Below are positions 15,512 through 23,216 of a stretch of DNA of 64,000 nt, piece by piece (within the stretch, counting starts at the first letter, position 1; every line of letters begins with the position of its first letter). The notes below the pieces were generated by a model, which saw nothing but the letters and a program-made list of their open reading frames with translations, was not told the DNA's origin and did no database searches. Position numbers and translations under genes: made by a program. The stretch comes from Lachnospiraceae bacterium JLR.KK008 (GTDB lineage Bacteria > Bacillota > Clostridia > Lachnospirales > Lachnospiraceae): positions 1,916,001 to 1,980,000 of the forward strand of contig CP143548.1 of assembly GCA_037015955.1 (NCBI GenBank), read 5' to 3'.

Positions 15512-16453
15512 TTCGAAACGCTTCACATCACCAACCTCCGCCAAAAATCCGGCTACCGTGATTACTCCTATCCCTTTGATGGCAAGCATCTGCTCGCTTT
15601 CGGGTATCTTTTTACACAAACCTGTTATCTCGTCCATTATGGAATCAAGCTGTGCCATCTTGTATTCATAATCCGCAAGCAATAACTTCATTTCATACTC
15701 AGCAGCCGAAGAGCCTTTCCTTAAGCCAATGCTTCGTCTGGCTGTTTCACACAGGGTCGTTGCCCGTTTCATTCCAACAGCTCTTAACTTTGCATCACGC
15801 CAGATTTGATTGATTCTTTCCGCTCCAAGCTCCATGATTGCCTTCGGAGTACAAGCAACTTTCAAAAGCAACATACTGCTTTGTGCTTCATAGTCCCCAA
15901 AAACTTCCTTGTATTCAGGAAAATATCTGGCAAACCATCTGGCAAATCTGTTTTTGATCTGGGTAAGTTCCCTAGTGAGTCTCTTACGATTGGCCACCAT
16001 AATTCTTAAATCTGCATACACACCATCCGGTGTATACGGTGCAGAATATCTTCCCTCAATGACAAGCTTCTCTATCACCTTAGGGTCTTTTCTGTCATTC
16101 TTACTTTGGCTGTTGTCATCCAGTTCCTTGGTCTGCTTTACCGCATAGGGGTTAACCATAACCAGAAGGATGCCCTCATCCTCAAGATAAGCGCCAAGGT
16201 CAAACCAGTAATGACCTGTTGGTTCGATTCCTACTATTGCATCTGACTTTTTGTTTTTGTCCTGTAACCTCTGCATCCAGCTTTTGAAGTTTTCGAAACC
16301 TTCCCTGCTGTTACTGAATTTAAAGACTTTCCCAAGTTCAATGCCGCGCCAGTCAAAAGCCCTGGCATACTGTGTAGTACTTCCAATATCAATTCCAACT
16401 ACCAAAGTTGATTCTTTTACTTGATTGATTCTCTGATTTTGTTTACAATTCAT
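15507..16453 (-). pseudogene. IS110-family transposase, N-terminal part (split gene)
   Basis: The DEDD RuvC-like domain opens with VVGIDIGSTTQYARAFDW. It continues with AIVGIEPTGHYWFDLGAYL, VNPYAVKQTKE and NDRKDPKVIEKL, the standard IS110 blocks. A coiled stretch and the start of Transposase_20 (LAIKGIGVITVAGFLAEVGD) follow. At 15511 the gene is interrupted by the serine-recombinase element; the frame then reads SPKRED and stops at 15491. The continuation lies at 8344-8470. AGGAG lies 12 bases before the ATG. The enzyme is inactive because the catalytic serine region is on the far side of the insertion. Confidence 0.92.
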
Positions 16454-16474
16454 TTATGGGTGTCTCCTTTGAAC

Positions 16475-16509
16475 AATGATTTTTATTAACCGCCAAGTTA
16501 ACAATCATT
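16475..16509 (-). ncRNA. Stem-loop in IS110 5' non-coding end
   Basis: AATGATT (16475-16481) pairs with AATCATT (16503-16509), and inside TTAAC (16486-16490) pairs with GTTAA (16497-16501). The two stems are separated by a small internal loop. It lies 22 bases before the transposase ATG and, with the larger structure at 16567-16626, forms a candidate bridge RNA region. Confidence 0.4.
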
Positions 16510-16566
16510 ATTCTATGGGTGACACTCATTTTTTGCAAATCTGTTATTTGTTACTTAACAGGAATG

Positions 16567-16626
16567 CTCCTTATAGATTATTTGGTGATACTGCATTTGC
16601 AGTTCTCCAGAAATAACTATAAGGAG
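16567..16626 (-). ncRNA. Candidate IS110 bridge RNA stem with internal loop
   Basis: CTCCTTATAG (16567-16576) pairs with CTATAAGGAG (16617-16626), extended across one bulged base by TTATTT (16578-16583) and AAATAA (16611-16616). Inside, ACTGCA (16590-16595) and TGCAGT (16598-16603) form a capped stem, leaving an internal loop. IS110-group elements are known to encode a bridge RNA in the non-coding end upstream of the transposase gene, with guide sequences in such internal loops. Assignment here is inference from position and fold. Confidence 0.45.
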
Positions 16627-16669
16627 ATCCATAATAAAATCAAATATACATGGCAGCACAATATGTTGT

Positions 16670-16750
16670 GGTGGCTCTGAAGGTGGAAAATATCCATTCC
16701 GGATGGCTCTCAAGCGGGAAACTGGTGGCTCCCAAGGAGGATAATATTCA
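16670..16750 (+). repeat. IS21-like left end with subrepeats
   Basis: GGTGGCTCTGAAGGTGG, ATGGCTCTCAAGCGGG and GGTGGCTCCCAAGGAGG are three related copies ending in ATAATATTCA. It is the inverted counterpart of 8018-8095. It stops three bases before the stop codon of the next gene. Confidence 0.75.
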
Positions 16751-16753
16751 CCG

Positions 16754-17026
16754 TTACTTTTTCCAGCGCTTTAATGTCGGGAACCATTCCTTCATACGTC
16801 TTCTTGCCTCTTCTTCACCCATATCAGGGTTGGCGTCCGCCATATTGGGGACACACAGTTCGATCAGCTCTTCCATTGTCCCCTGAAAAGTAAACGCGCC
16901 ATCCACAAAGCAATACTTGCAGTATTCCTCATTTTTGCTGCCATCTTCATTTGTTCCACACAGTTCGTCGGTGTCTCCCATAGGCATACCGCAGCTCTGA
17001 CAAAATTTCTGATTACTCTCCTTCAT
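16754..17026 (-). CDS. Putative zinc-ribbon protein
   Basis: The 90-residue protein has two cysteine pairs near the N-terminus, FCQSCGMPM and EYCKYCFVDGAF. This is the layout of the Zn_ribbon_2 family, often annotated as a putative zinc ribbon domain protein. The C-terminal part (MEELIELCVPNMADANPD, then RMKEWFPTLKRWKK) is also typical. The stop codon lies three bases from the IS21-like end, so the gene is intact but its downstream context was replaced. The function is unknown. Confidence 0.8.
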   Translation of the reverse strand: MKESNQKFCQSCGMPMGDTDELCGTNEDGSKNEEYCKYCFVDGAFTFQGTMEELIELCVPNMADANPDMGEEEARRRMKEWFPTLKRWKK

Positions 17027-17118
17027 TTTCCAGCCTCCGTTCTTCCGAATATTTCGGATTTATATATCGTTATCTTGTTCTCGCATTTATGATAGCACAA
17101 ATAACCTGACACCTTTTG

Positions 17119-18015
17119 TCAGGATTTATTTTTTTCATAAATTGCCTTCGCCTGCCGTGCGATCTCTTCCCGCAGATCAGCAGGGGAAAGGATGTCGATC
17201 TGCGTTCCAAACGACAACAGAAACCCTGTCAGCCACGCATCCTCCGGCAATCTGGCACAGACAAGCAAGTCTCCATTTTCCTGTTTTTGTACCTGCGCTC
17301 TGTCAAACTCATCATAGACACGATATGTCATCTCTTTCGGAAAGCGCAGCGTAATCTGACGATAAGTTCTCTCGAATGGTTCTGCCGGTTCTGAAAGCGC
17401 ATGGCGCACAAACCGTTCCTCCATAACCTCCAGATCTAAGATACGATTCAGTTTGAAAATTCTCAGATCCTGTTTCTCCGTACAGAACGCTTTCAAATAC
17501 CATGCGCTTGCCTTGTATACGAGTTTCCATGGCTGGACAACCCTTACGCTGATCGCTCCACAGACGCCCGCATAATGAATCTTAACACTTCTGCAATGAA
17601 TGACCGCTGATTTCAGCAGCTCAAACTTCTCATTGTCGGCTCCCTCATTGCCCCACCGGGAAAAGTCCACTTCCAGCCAGTCCTCCGAACGCAGATGAAA
17701 GATCGCCGAAAGTTTCCGTAAGATATAGCCGCCGTCGTCATTCCGTATGGCAGACACGCTCTGTAACGCCGTGAGAATCTCCCGCTTCTCTTCTTCCGAA
17801 AGCACAACCTTATCCAGCACAAAATCATTCATCAGGTGAATGCCGCCATTTCTTCCTGCTTCCGTATAGACAGGAATCCCTGCCGCACTCAACGCATCTA
17901 TATCTCTGTAGATTGTTCTCACCGACACCTCAAACAGTTCCGCCAACTGTGGAGCGCTCGCCTGTCCCTTGTCAAGTAAGTAATAGAGAATCTTGAATAA
18001 TCTGCTTTCCTGCAA
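17119..18015 (-). CDS. YafY-type transcriptional regulator (HTH-WYL)
   Basis: The 298-residue protein has an N-terminal HTH_11 domain (LFKILYYLLDKGQASAPQLA, then ELFEVSVRTIYRDIDALSAA). A WYL domain follows in the middle (VYKASAWYLKAFCTEKQDLR), with a C-terminal WCX-like region. WYL proteins sense ligands, sometimes nucleic-acid derived, and control stress or metabolic genes. It ends 93 bases from the zinc-ribbon gene on the same strand and is divergent from azlCD, so it might regulate either. An ATG at 18015 is used. Confidence 0.9.
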   Translation of the reverse strand: MQESRLFKILYYLLDKGQASAPQLAELFEVSVRTIYRDIDALSAAGIPVYTEAGRNGGIHLMNDFVLDKVVLSEEEKREILTALQSVSAIRNDDGGYILRKLSAIFHLRSEDWLEVDFSRWGNEGADNEKFELLKSAVIHCRSVKIHYAGVCGAISVRVVQPWKLVYKASAWYLKAFCTEKQDLRIFKLNRILDLEVMEERFVRHALSEPAEPFERTYRQITLRFPKEMTYRVYDEFDRAQVQKQENGDLLVCARLPEDAWLTGFLLSFGTQIDILSPADLREEIARQAKAIYEKNKS

Positions 18016-18081
18016 TCTGTCTCCTCCTTTCTGCTCCGGCCTTCTCTTACTTCTTGATGCCCGGATTTTATGTTCTTCAGA

Positions 18082-18110
18082 TTGTCGAAATCTTCTGTCT
18101 GTGATACGAT
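18082..18110 (+). promoter_or_regulatory. Promoter upstream of DUF1848 remnant and azlCD
   Basis: TTGTCG (18082-18087) and TACGAT (18105-18110) are separated by 17 bases. The transcript would cover the broken DUF1848 frame and then azlC and azlD. Confidence 0.5.
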
Positions 18111-18152
18111 AAGGTTATTGTTATCACTACTTTTTCCAGGGAGGGAAGTCCT

Positions 18153-18298
18153 ATGATCATCAACACAGGCGGGCGGACAATACCGTACAGTATTACACAC
18201 AATGGCTGCTTCACCGTTTTGCAGAAGGTTATGTGCTCTCGCACAATCCGCTTTTTCCAGACAAAATGATGCACTGTGAATCCGGGTGCCGGTCATGA
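18153..18298 (+). pseudogene. Frameshifted N-terminal remnant of a DUF1848 gene
   Basis: ATG at 18153, after GGGAGGGAAG, reads MIINTGGRTIP. After a shift, the frame from 18188 continues QYYTQWLLHRFAEGYVLSHN and PLFPDKM. This is the conserved N-terminus of DUF1848 proteins (pattern MI..T..RTDIPA-YY..W...R..EGYV..RNP). The Asp codon is missing and the frame is broken by a small indel. The rest of the gene, some 250 codons, is gone. The second frame ends in TGA overlapping the azlC ATG. Confidence 0.75.
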
Positions 18299-19005
18299 AT
18301 AATCCGGCAACAGTAAAAAATGCCCTCAAGGCAGCTTTTCCCCATACAATACCGATCTTTGCGGGCTTTTGGTTTCTTGGTATTACTTACGGCATTTATA
18401 TGAAAACTTCGGGCTTTTCCTTTCTGTTTCCGGCAGCCATGAGTCTCACGATCTTTGGCGGTTCTCTGGAATTTTTAGCAGTGAAGATGCTGCTCTCCGC
18501 CTTTGCTCCGGTGCAGACGCTTGTCATGGCGCTGATGATACAGGCGAGACATTTGTTCTATGGCATTTCCATGCTGGACCGTTTCAGGGGACTTGGCTGG
18601 AAGAAATATTACCTTATTTTCGGTATGTGCGATGAAAGTTTCTCCATCAACTATTCCGCACAAATACCGGATCGGATCGACAAAGGCTGGTTTATGTTTT
18701 TTGTGACCCTGTTCAATCATTTTTACTGGTTTTCAGGCGCCGTCATCGGCGGACTTCTCGGATCCCTGATTTCTTTTAACACAAGCGGGCTGGATTTTGT
18801 AATGACAGCAATGTTCGTCGTCATTTTCCTTGAGCAATGGCTGAAAGAAAAGAGACACGATACGGCGTTGATTGGCATTGCCGTCTCTCTCATCTGTCTG
18901 CTCTGTTTTGGCGCCGATGCCTTCCTGCTTCCAACTATGATGGGTATTTTAGTCATCCTCACCCTGTTTCGCGGCCCGATCAGAAAGGCAGGTGAAAAAG
19001 AATGA
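18295..19005 (+). CDS. azlC: AzlC family branched-chain amino acid exporter, large subunit
   Basis: AzlC and AzlD form a two-part exporter for branched-chain amino acids and analogues such as azaleucine. This 236-residue protein has [20 protein letters not shown] near the N-terminus, [16 protein letters not shown] and [12 protein letters not shown], all AzlC signatures, with about seven membrane helices. The ATG at 18295 overlaps the stop of the DUF1848 remnant; a GTG nine bases earlier is an alternative and neither has a strong ribosome-binding site. It overlaps azlD by four bases (ATGA). Confidence 0.9.
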   Translation: MNNPATVKNALKAAFPHTIPIFAGFWFLGITYGIYMKTSGFSFLFPAAMSLTIFGGSLEFLAVKMLLSAFAPVQTLVMALMIQARHLFYGISMLDRFRGLGWKKYYLIFGMCDESFSINYSAQIPDRIDKGWFMFFVTLFNHFYWFSGAVIGGLLGSLISFNTSGLDFVMTAMFVVIFLEQWLKEKRHDTALIGIAVSLICLLCFGADAFLLPTMMGILVILTLFRGPIRKAGEKE

Positions 19006-19328
19006 CACTGACTCAGCAGATTATCACGATCGCCCTCTGTGCGCTCGGCACCATGGCGACAAGATTTTTACCATTTCTGGTATTTTCTTCCAGGAAGCCG
19101 ACGCCGGAATACATCCGATATTTGGGAAGGGCGCTTCCCTCCGCAATTTTCGGTATGTTAGTCGTCTATTGCCTGAAAAATGTTTCGATTTTATCAGGCA
19201 GTCATGGACTGCCTGAGTGCATTGCAATCGTAGCCGTAGTTGCTCTGCATTTGTGGAAACGGCAGATGTTGCTGTCGATTGCCGCCGGAACTGTCTGCTA
19301 CATGCTGCTCGTTCAATTTGTATTTTAA
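19002..19328 (+). CDS. azlD: AzlD family branched-chain amino acid exporter, small subunit
   Basis: The 108-residue membrane protein has four predicted helices and the AzlD blocks [15 protein letters not shown] and [19 protein letters not shown]. It starts within the azlC stop codon, so the two are translationally coupled and likely made in equal amounts. It forms the transporter with AzlC. Confidence 0.9.
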   Translation: MTLTQQIITIALCALGTMATRFLPFLVFSSRKPTPEYIRYLGRALPSAIFGMLVVYCLKNVSILSGSHGLPECIAIVAVVALHLWKRQMLLSIAAGTVCYMLLVQFVF

Positions 19329-19352
19329 TTCTAACCGATCAGGAGGAATCAT

Positions 19353-20393
19353 ATGCTCACTACTATTGTTCGTCGTAAACCAAACAGTGTACCGTCCATT
19401 TTCAGTCTCAGATGGCTGTCCCTGGCAGCAGCAGTATGGGGCGCATTATCGCTGGCACTTTTCATATCTGTGACAGCACAGGCCGCCGAAACAAAAGCTG
19501 TCACTGTCTCCTCCAGTAACAACAGTCTGGGCGCTGTGTTCTGTACCCACAACGAAACTTCGTTTGAACATTACACCTACGCGGAACCTGCAGATTATAT
19601 TTCCGTGACTGCGCTGCCGGTCAACAAGAACTATCATTTCCTGCACTGGACTGACAATGGTGTCATCGTCAGCAACGACAGCACCTATTCGTTTGCCGTC
19701 AAAGATCAGAATCATATGCTTGTCGCCCACTTTGATGCCAAGCCGGAGATGAAGCATAAGCGATATGATCCGGACAAGAACATTTCTTCCATTACCCGCA
19801 ACACAAATGCCTGTGTCTTCGCTCCGGGATATAAGATCGATGGTATGACAATCAATACTGCCCTCATTCCCGTCGACGAAACAACGGAAAATGCCGTCGA
19901 AACCATGACCGGAGGCAATTTTACTGGCGCGTTCCGCATTCAGTTTACCTTCGGATATGATGGAAAAGAAAAGCAGACGCTCGATCAGCCGACAAGGATC
20001 ATACTCAAACTTCCTGTCGCTCAGGCCGGAACCTGCCGTATCGTATCTCTTGCCGGCGCCGCACCTGTCGTCCTTGACGATCTGGACACAGAAGAACAGA
20101 CCGTGACATTCGAGATCAGCGACAGCGGACTGTACATCGTGACCTGTACAAACACCAGTACGGCGACGCCTCTCCAGCCGACTGCACCTCTGCCGCCGGT
20201 CATCCCGCCCCAGCCGGCTGTTCCTCTGCAGCCGACCATCCCGGCTCAGCCGGCTGCATCTCCTCTGCCGCCGGTCAGCTCATCCCAGCCAGCCGCCCCT
20301 GTCACCCCTGTCGTTCCGGCGCCGTCCGTGACGACTTCTGTTAAATCGTACAGTCCGTACAATATCCGTACACTTCAATCTTGTGTCCGGTGA
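19353..20393 (+). CDS. Secreted proline-rich protein with InlB-like repeat
   Basis: This 346-residue protein has a signal peptide (hydrophobic WLSLAAAVWGALSLALFISV, likely cleavage after AQA near residue 45). A segment at about residues 75-130 (YHFLHWTDNGVIVSNDSTYS, then LVAHFD) resembles a divergent InlB B-repeat. A beta-rich region with ILKLPVAQAG and a Pro-rich tail with repeats such as PLQPT, PLPPV and PAQPA follow. There is no sortase motif or anchor. AGGAGG precedes the ATG. The last 53 bases overlap the 3' end of the opposing fur gene, so the C-terminus may be truncated. Confidence 0.75.
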   Translation: MLTTIVRRKPNSVPSIFSLRWLSLAAAVWGALSLALFISVTAQAAETKAVTVSSSNNSLGAVFCTHNETSFEHYTYAEPADYISVTALPVNKNYHFLHWTDNGVIVSNDSTYSFAVKDQNHMLVAHFDAKPEMKHKRYDPDKNISSITRNTNACVFAPGYKIDGMTINTALIPVDETTENAVETMTGGNFTGAFRIQFTFGYDGKEKQTLDQPTRIILKLPVAQAGTCRIVSLAGAAPVVLDDLDTEEQTVTFEISDSGLYIVTCTNTSTATPLQPTAPLPPVIPPQPAVPLQPTIPAQPAASPLPPVSSSQPAAPVTPVVPAPSVTTSVKSYSPYNIRTLQSCVR

Positions 20394-20757
20394 TCTGAAA
20401 TGTCCCTTCCGTCTCTTGCAGATGAATGTCATGGAAGGGACATTCCTTTAAAGGAATCCTTTTGTGACATTTGAGGCAGATCGCATAATGCTGATGACAG
20501 CCTGTATTCCACTCATACAAAGCCACATCGGTATCCGGCAGGCTCATCCTGCAGATCAGTCCCTGCTCCTCGAACGCCTGCAGTGCACGATAGACGGTAG
20601 ACACCGCATAGCCACAGACCCCGTCCTCACGCAGCAGCGCCTGATAAATATCCGCTGCGCTCATCGGTCTTTCCGCCGCTGTCAGTATCTGACAGACCCG
20701 TTCTCTTTGCTTTGTCTTTTTCATTCTCTTCCAGATCATTTCCTGCCGCTCTTCCAC
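20341..20757 (-). CDS. Fur family metalloregulator
   Basis: The 138-residue protein has the Fur winged helix (AERPMSAADIYQALLRED, AVSTVYRALQAFEEQGLI). A C-terminal metal domain follows with HQHYAICLKCHKR and YGYCTDC; the two CxxC pairs form the structural zinc site. It starts with GTG after GAGGAGG. It lies 15 bases downstream of an ArsP_2-type permease gene in one operon, and a Fur-box-like sequence precedes that operon. This suggests metal-dependent autoregulation; Zur, Fur or Mur cannot be told apart. Confidence 0.9.
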   Translation of the reverse strand: MEERQEMIWKRMKKTKQRERVCQILTAAERPMSAADIYQALLREDGVCGYAVSTVYRALQAFEEQGLICRMSLPDTDVALYEWNTGCHQHYAICLKCHKRIPLKECPFHDIHLQETEGTFQITGHKIEVYGYCTDCTI

Positions 20758-20772
20758 TCATGCCCCTCCTCT

Positions 20773-21633
20773 CTACATTCCCACTGTACTCACCATAATA
20801 CCGCAAATGACCCCCACCAGATAGAGGCTGGCTGTAATACACACATTTTCTTTCCAGTGATGGTTGACCCGGTATAAGACAAGCAGTCCAATGCCAGAGC
20901 CTGTCAGCAGCCCGCTGAGCAGAGCGCCAAATGACAGCGCGCCCTTCAGATAAAGCTGTGTGAGCACGACAGAGGAAGCACAGTTGGGGATCAGGCCGAT
21001 CAGGCCTGCCGTCAGCTCCCCCACGACAGGGTACTGAATAAACAGACCGGCCAGTGCATCTCCGCCAATCTGCTCCAGCAGCAAATTCAAACAAAGACTG
21101 ACCAGGAAAATAAAAAAGAACACTTGCAGTGTGTGACTGGCCGCAGACCGCAGAATTCCTTTCCCACAGCCGCAGTGCGAATGTCCGTCTGACTCACTTA
21201 TCCCCCTGAGCAATCTTCTTTTCTTCTCTTCGCCGCGCCGGCGCAGTAACAGATCGACAGACAGACCGACACACAGCCCGATTACGATCTTACATAAAAG
21301 TATCCTGCCGATGAGCGCCATTGGCGCCGCCTCGGAGATCAGGATCGGCAGCATCTCATCGGAGGTGGACAGATAGATCGAAAAAAGTGTGCCCAGTGTG
21401 ATGACTCTGCCCGCATAGAGACTGCTTCCGGCGGCTGAAAACCCGCACTGCGGAAAGGCACCCGCCACCGCTCCAAACAATGGTCCCAGTCTTCCCGACT
21501 TTTGTACCGCCTGCCTTGCCACCTTCCCGGTTTTATGCTCCAGCCACTCCATCAACAGATATGTGACAAATAAAAACGGGACCAATCTGACACTGTCTGT
21601 CGCCGTATCCAAAAGAATCTCTTTCATATCCAT
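20773..21633 (-). CDS. ArsP_2-like multi-pass metal transporter
   Basis: The 286-residue protein has about eight to ten membrane helices and conserved blocks GAVAGAFPQCGFSAAGSSLY, STSDEMLPILISEAAP and LTAGLIGLIPNCASSVVLTQ. These match the putative heavy-metal or manganese exporter family PF11449. A His/Cys-rich cytoplasmic loop, DGHSHCGCGKG, could bind metal. It is coupled to a Fur-family gene 15 bases downstream. The transported ion is unknown; manganese, zinc or iron are candidates given the regulator. Confidence 0.75.
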   Translation of the reverse strand: MDMKEILLDTATDSVRLVPFLFVTYLLMEWLEHKTGKVARQAVQKSGRLGPLFGAVAGAFPQCGFSAAGSSLYAGRVITLGTLFSIYLSTSDEMLPILISEAAPMALIGRILLCKIVIGLCVGLSVDLLLRRRGEEKKRRLLRGISESDGHSHCGCGKGILRSAASHTLQVFFFIFLVSLCLNLLLEQIGGDALAGLFIQYPVVGELTAGLIGLIPNCASSVVLTQLYLKGALSFGALLSGLLTGSGIGLLVLYRVNHHWKENVCITASLYLVGVICGIMVSTVGM

Positions 21634-21703
21634 ACTCTCATTTCCTTCACCATACTTATTTTGACTGTCTTGTCAATCTTCCTCGACATAGCGTAGTTGC
21701 AAC

Positions 21704-21718
21704 TGCTATTGATTCGCA
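21704..21718 (-). promoter_or_regulatory. Candidate Fur-type 7-1-7 box
   Basis: TGCGAATCAATAGCA on the minus strand is a 7-1-7 imperfect palindrome (5 of 7 pairs), about 70 bases upstream of the permease ATG. The layout is that of Fur/Zur/PerR operators. A TATACT hexamer lies just upstream. Confidence 0.4.
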
Positions 21719-21762
21719 TTTAGAGAGTATAACACATTTTTAATCAATGAGAAAGAGCGAAT

Positions 21763-22329
21763 TTAATACCGTTGTCCATATTCTTTTCTGGCTATGTCCG
21801 TGTACATTTTCACAAACTCGCTTTTCGCCGCCGTATACCCATCTCTGTGATACCGGAAAGTTTCCGCCAGAGCCAACTTCCGCCTTTCATATTCCTCCGC
21901 AACAGCCGGATTCTCCCGCAGGTAATCTCTGAAATACAACTCATCATTATCTCCCCATAACCGGAGATGGAGATGGAACACACGATCCGCAAAACCACTC
22001 TCCGTATATCCTTTGTTCAATGAAATTCTATGCTGTTTCCGGTCCATACACAGCCAGCCATGATCCAAAAGAATGTCCGACACCGTCAGCATATTTCCCC
22101 TGTCTTCCACCTCCAGTAAAAGATCGACGATATTTTTAGCCCATAGATTCGCAACTGCGGTGCTGCCGATATGAGAAAGCCTCATCGCCGTTTTCTCCGG
22201 TACCAAAGACCTGATCGCTGCTGCCTCGCATTCGTACCACGTTTTCCATTCCTGCCTGTGAGAGACAAGACTGATTGGAAATAACTGCCACAGCTCTTCC
22301 AGACTCCTTTCGTTTAACGGCTTTCCCAT
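21763..22329 (-). CDS. GrpB family (UPF0157) nucleotidyltransferase-like protein
   Basis: The 188-residue protein has the GrpB/UPF0157 pattern: MRLSHIGSTAVANLWAKNIV, a nucleotidyltransferase-like core ending in a DLLLEV block, then FHLHLRLWGDNDELYFRDYL. GGAGG precedes the ATG at 22329; a longer reading to 22515 overlaps rnfB and has no support. The family is widespread but its substrate is unsettled. It follows the Rnf operon after a terminator. Confidence 0.85.
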   Translation of the reverse strand: MGKPLNERSLEELWQLFPISLVSHRQEWKTWYECEAAAIRSLVPEKTAMRLSHIGSTAVANLWAKNIVDLLLEVEDRGNMLTVSDILLDHGWLCMDRKQHRISLNKGYTESGFADRVFHLHLRLWGDNDELYFRDYLRENPAVAEEYERRKLALAETFRYHRDGYTAAKSEFVKMYTDIARKEYGQRY

Positions 22330-22370
22330 ACATCCTCCACACGCTTCCTCTACGTACCCCTGCACATCAC

Positions 22371-22400
22371 AAAACGCCGCCCAGTCTCCCGGACGGCGCT
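22371..22400 (-). terminator. Terminator of the rnf operon
   Basis: Plus-strand CGCCGCCC (22375-22382) pairs with GGACGGCG (22391-22398) with one mismatch, with TTTTG on the minus-strand side and a T-run on the plus side. It lies 22 bases after the rnfB stop codon. Confidence 0.7.
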
Positions 22401-22420
22401 GCTTTTTTCTATGATCTCCA

Positions 22421-23212
22421 TTACAATATAACTTTCTTCGGACACTTCTCCTGGCAAATGCCGCATCCCGTACATTTGTCATAATCAATCCTGGCATGGA
22501 ACTCTTCGATGACAATCGCGTCGCTCGGACAGTTCTTCTTACAGAGCTGGCAGGCGATACAGCCGGCCTGACAGGCTTTCATCGTCACAGGACCCTTATC
22601 TTTGGAGCTGCATGCCACCATATGTTTGGCGTCATAAGGGATCAGCTCGATCAAATGTTTCGGACAGGCTTCCACGCACTTACCGCAGGCCTTGCAGGCT
22701 TCTCTGTCCACGACCGCCACGCCGTCCACGACATGAATCGCATCAAACGGACAGGCCCTGACACAGCTTCCATAACCAAGGCAGCCATAATTGCAGCTCT
22801 TCGGACCGCCATTGGGCACAAAAGACAGCATACGGCAGTCCTCGCTTCCGTGATATTCGTAGTCGACTCCCGCTTTTTCGCAGGTACCGATACATTTGAC
22901 AAAAGCGACCTTTTTCACGCCTGCCTGCGCTTCCACGCCCATGATCGCAGCAATCTTGTTGCCGACAGGTTCTCCGCCTACCGGGCAGGCATTCACCGGC
23001 GCCTCCCCTTTGGCGATTGCCGCCGCCAGACCGGAACAGCCCGCATACCCGCAGCCGCCGCAGTTATTACCCGGAAGGGCCGCCAGAACAGCTTCCTCCT
23101 TCTCGTCCACCTTCACTTCAAACTTGATCGCCGCGATTCCAAGAAACAGACCGATAAACAGACCAACGGCTCCCACCACAAGTGTCGCTATGATAATTGC
23201 TGAAACTTCCAT
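22421..23212 (-). CDS. rnfB: Rnf complex iron-sulfur subunit RnfB
   Basis: RnfB passes electrons from reduced ferredoxin into the membrane Rnf complex. The 263-residue protein has an N-terminal membrane helix. The Fe-S domain has Cys51, Cys54, Cys59 and Cys76 (NNCGGCGYAGCSG). Further ferredoxin motifs follow, including CKACGKCVEACPK, CQLCKKNCPS and a C-terminal CTGCGICQEKCPK. It is the last gene of the operon, followed by a terminator. The start is close behind the rnfA stop codon. Confidence 0.96.
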   Translation of the reverse strand: MEVSAIIIATLVVGAVGLFIGLFLGIAAIKFEVKVDEKEEAVLAALPGNNCGGCGYAGCSGLAAAIAKGEAPVNACPVGGEPVGNKIAAIMGVEAQAGVKKVAFVKCIGTCEKAGVDYEYHGSEDCRMLSFVPNGGPKSCNYGCLGYGSCVRACPFDAIHVVDGVAVVDREACKACGKCVEACPKHLIELIPYDAKHMVACSSKDKGPVTMKACQAGCIACQLCKKNCPSDAIVIEEFHARIDYDKCTGCGICQEKCPKKVIL

Positions 23213-23216
23213 CTGT

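Larger units (their letters stand above)
8018..16750 (-). mobile_element. IS21-like element remnant carrying nested insertions
   Basis: Both ends carry the same inward sequence starting TGAATATTATCCTCC, at 8018 on the plus strand and, inverted, ending at 16750. It is followed by spaced copies of a GAGCCACC-type motif. Multiple terminal repeats and TG...CA ends are typical of the IS21 family. Only the last part of istB (8174-8343) survives. The interior is an IS110 gene split by a serine-recombinase element. The flanks (TATCAAAT against CCGTTACT) show no target duplication, so a flanking rearrangement is likely. The host genes on either side run in the minus direction. Confidence 0.7.

Noticed and set aside
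15491-16453. Intact 320-residue IS110 transposase
   Set aside because: The last residues come from the inserted element; the C-terminal domain lies at 8344-8470, so the gene is split.
8010-16758. Target-site duplication for the IS21-like element
   Set aside because: Flanks TATCAAAT and CCGTTACT do not match at any length of four to eight bases.
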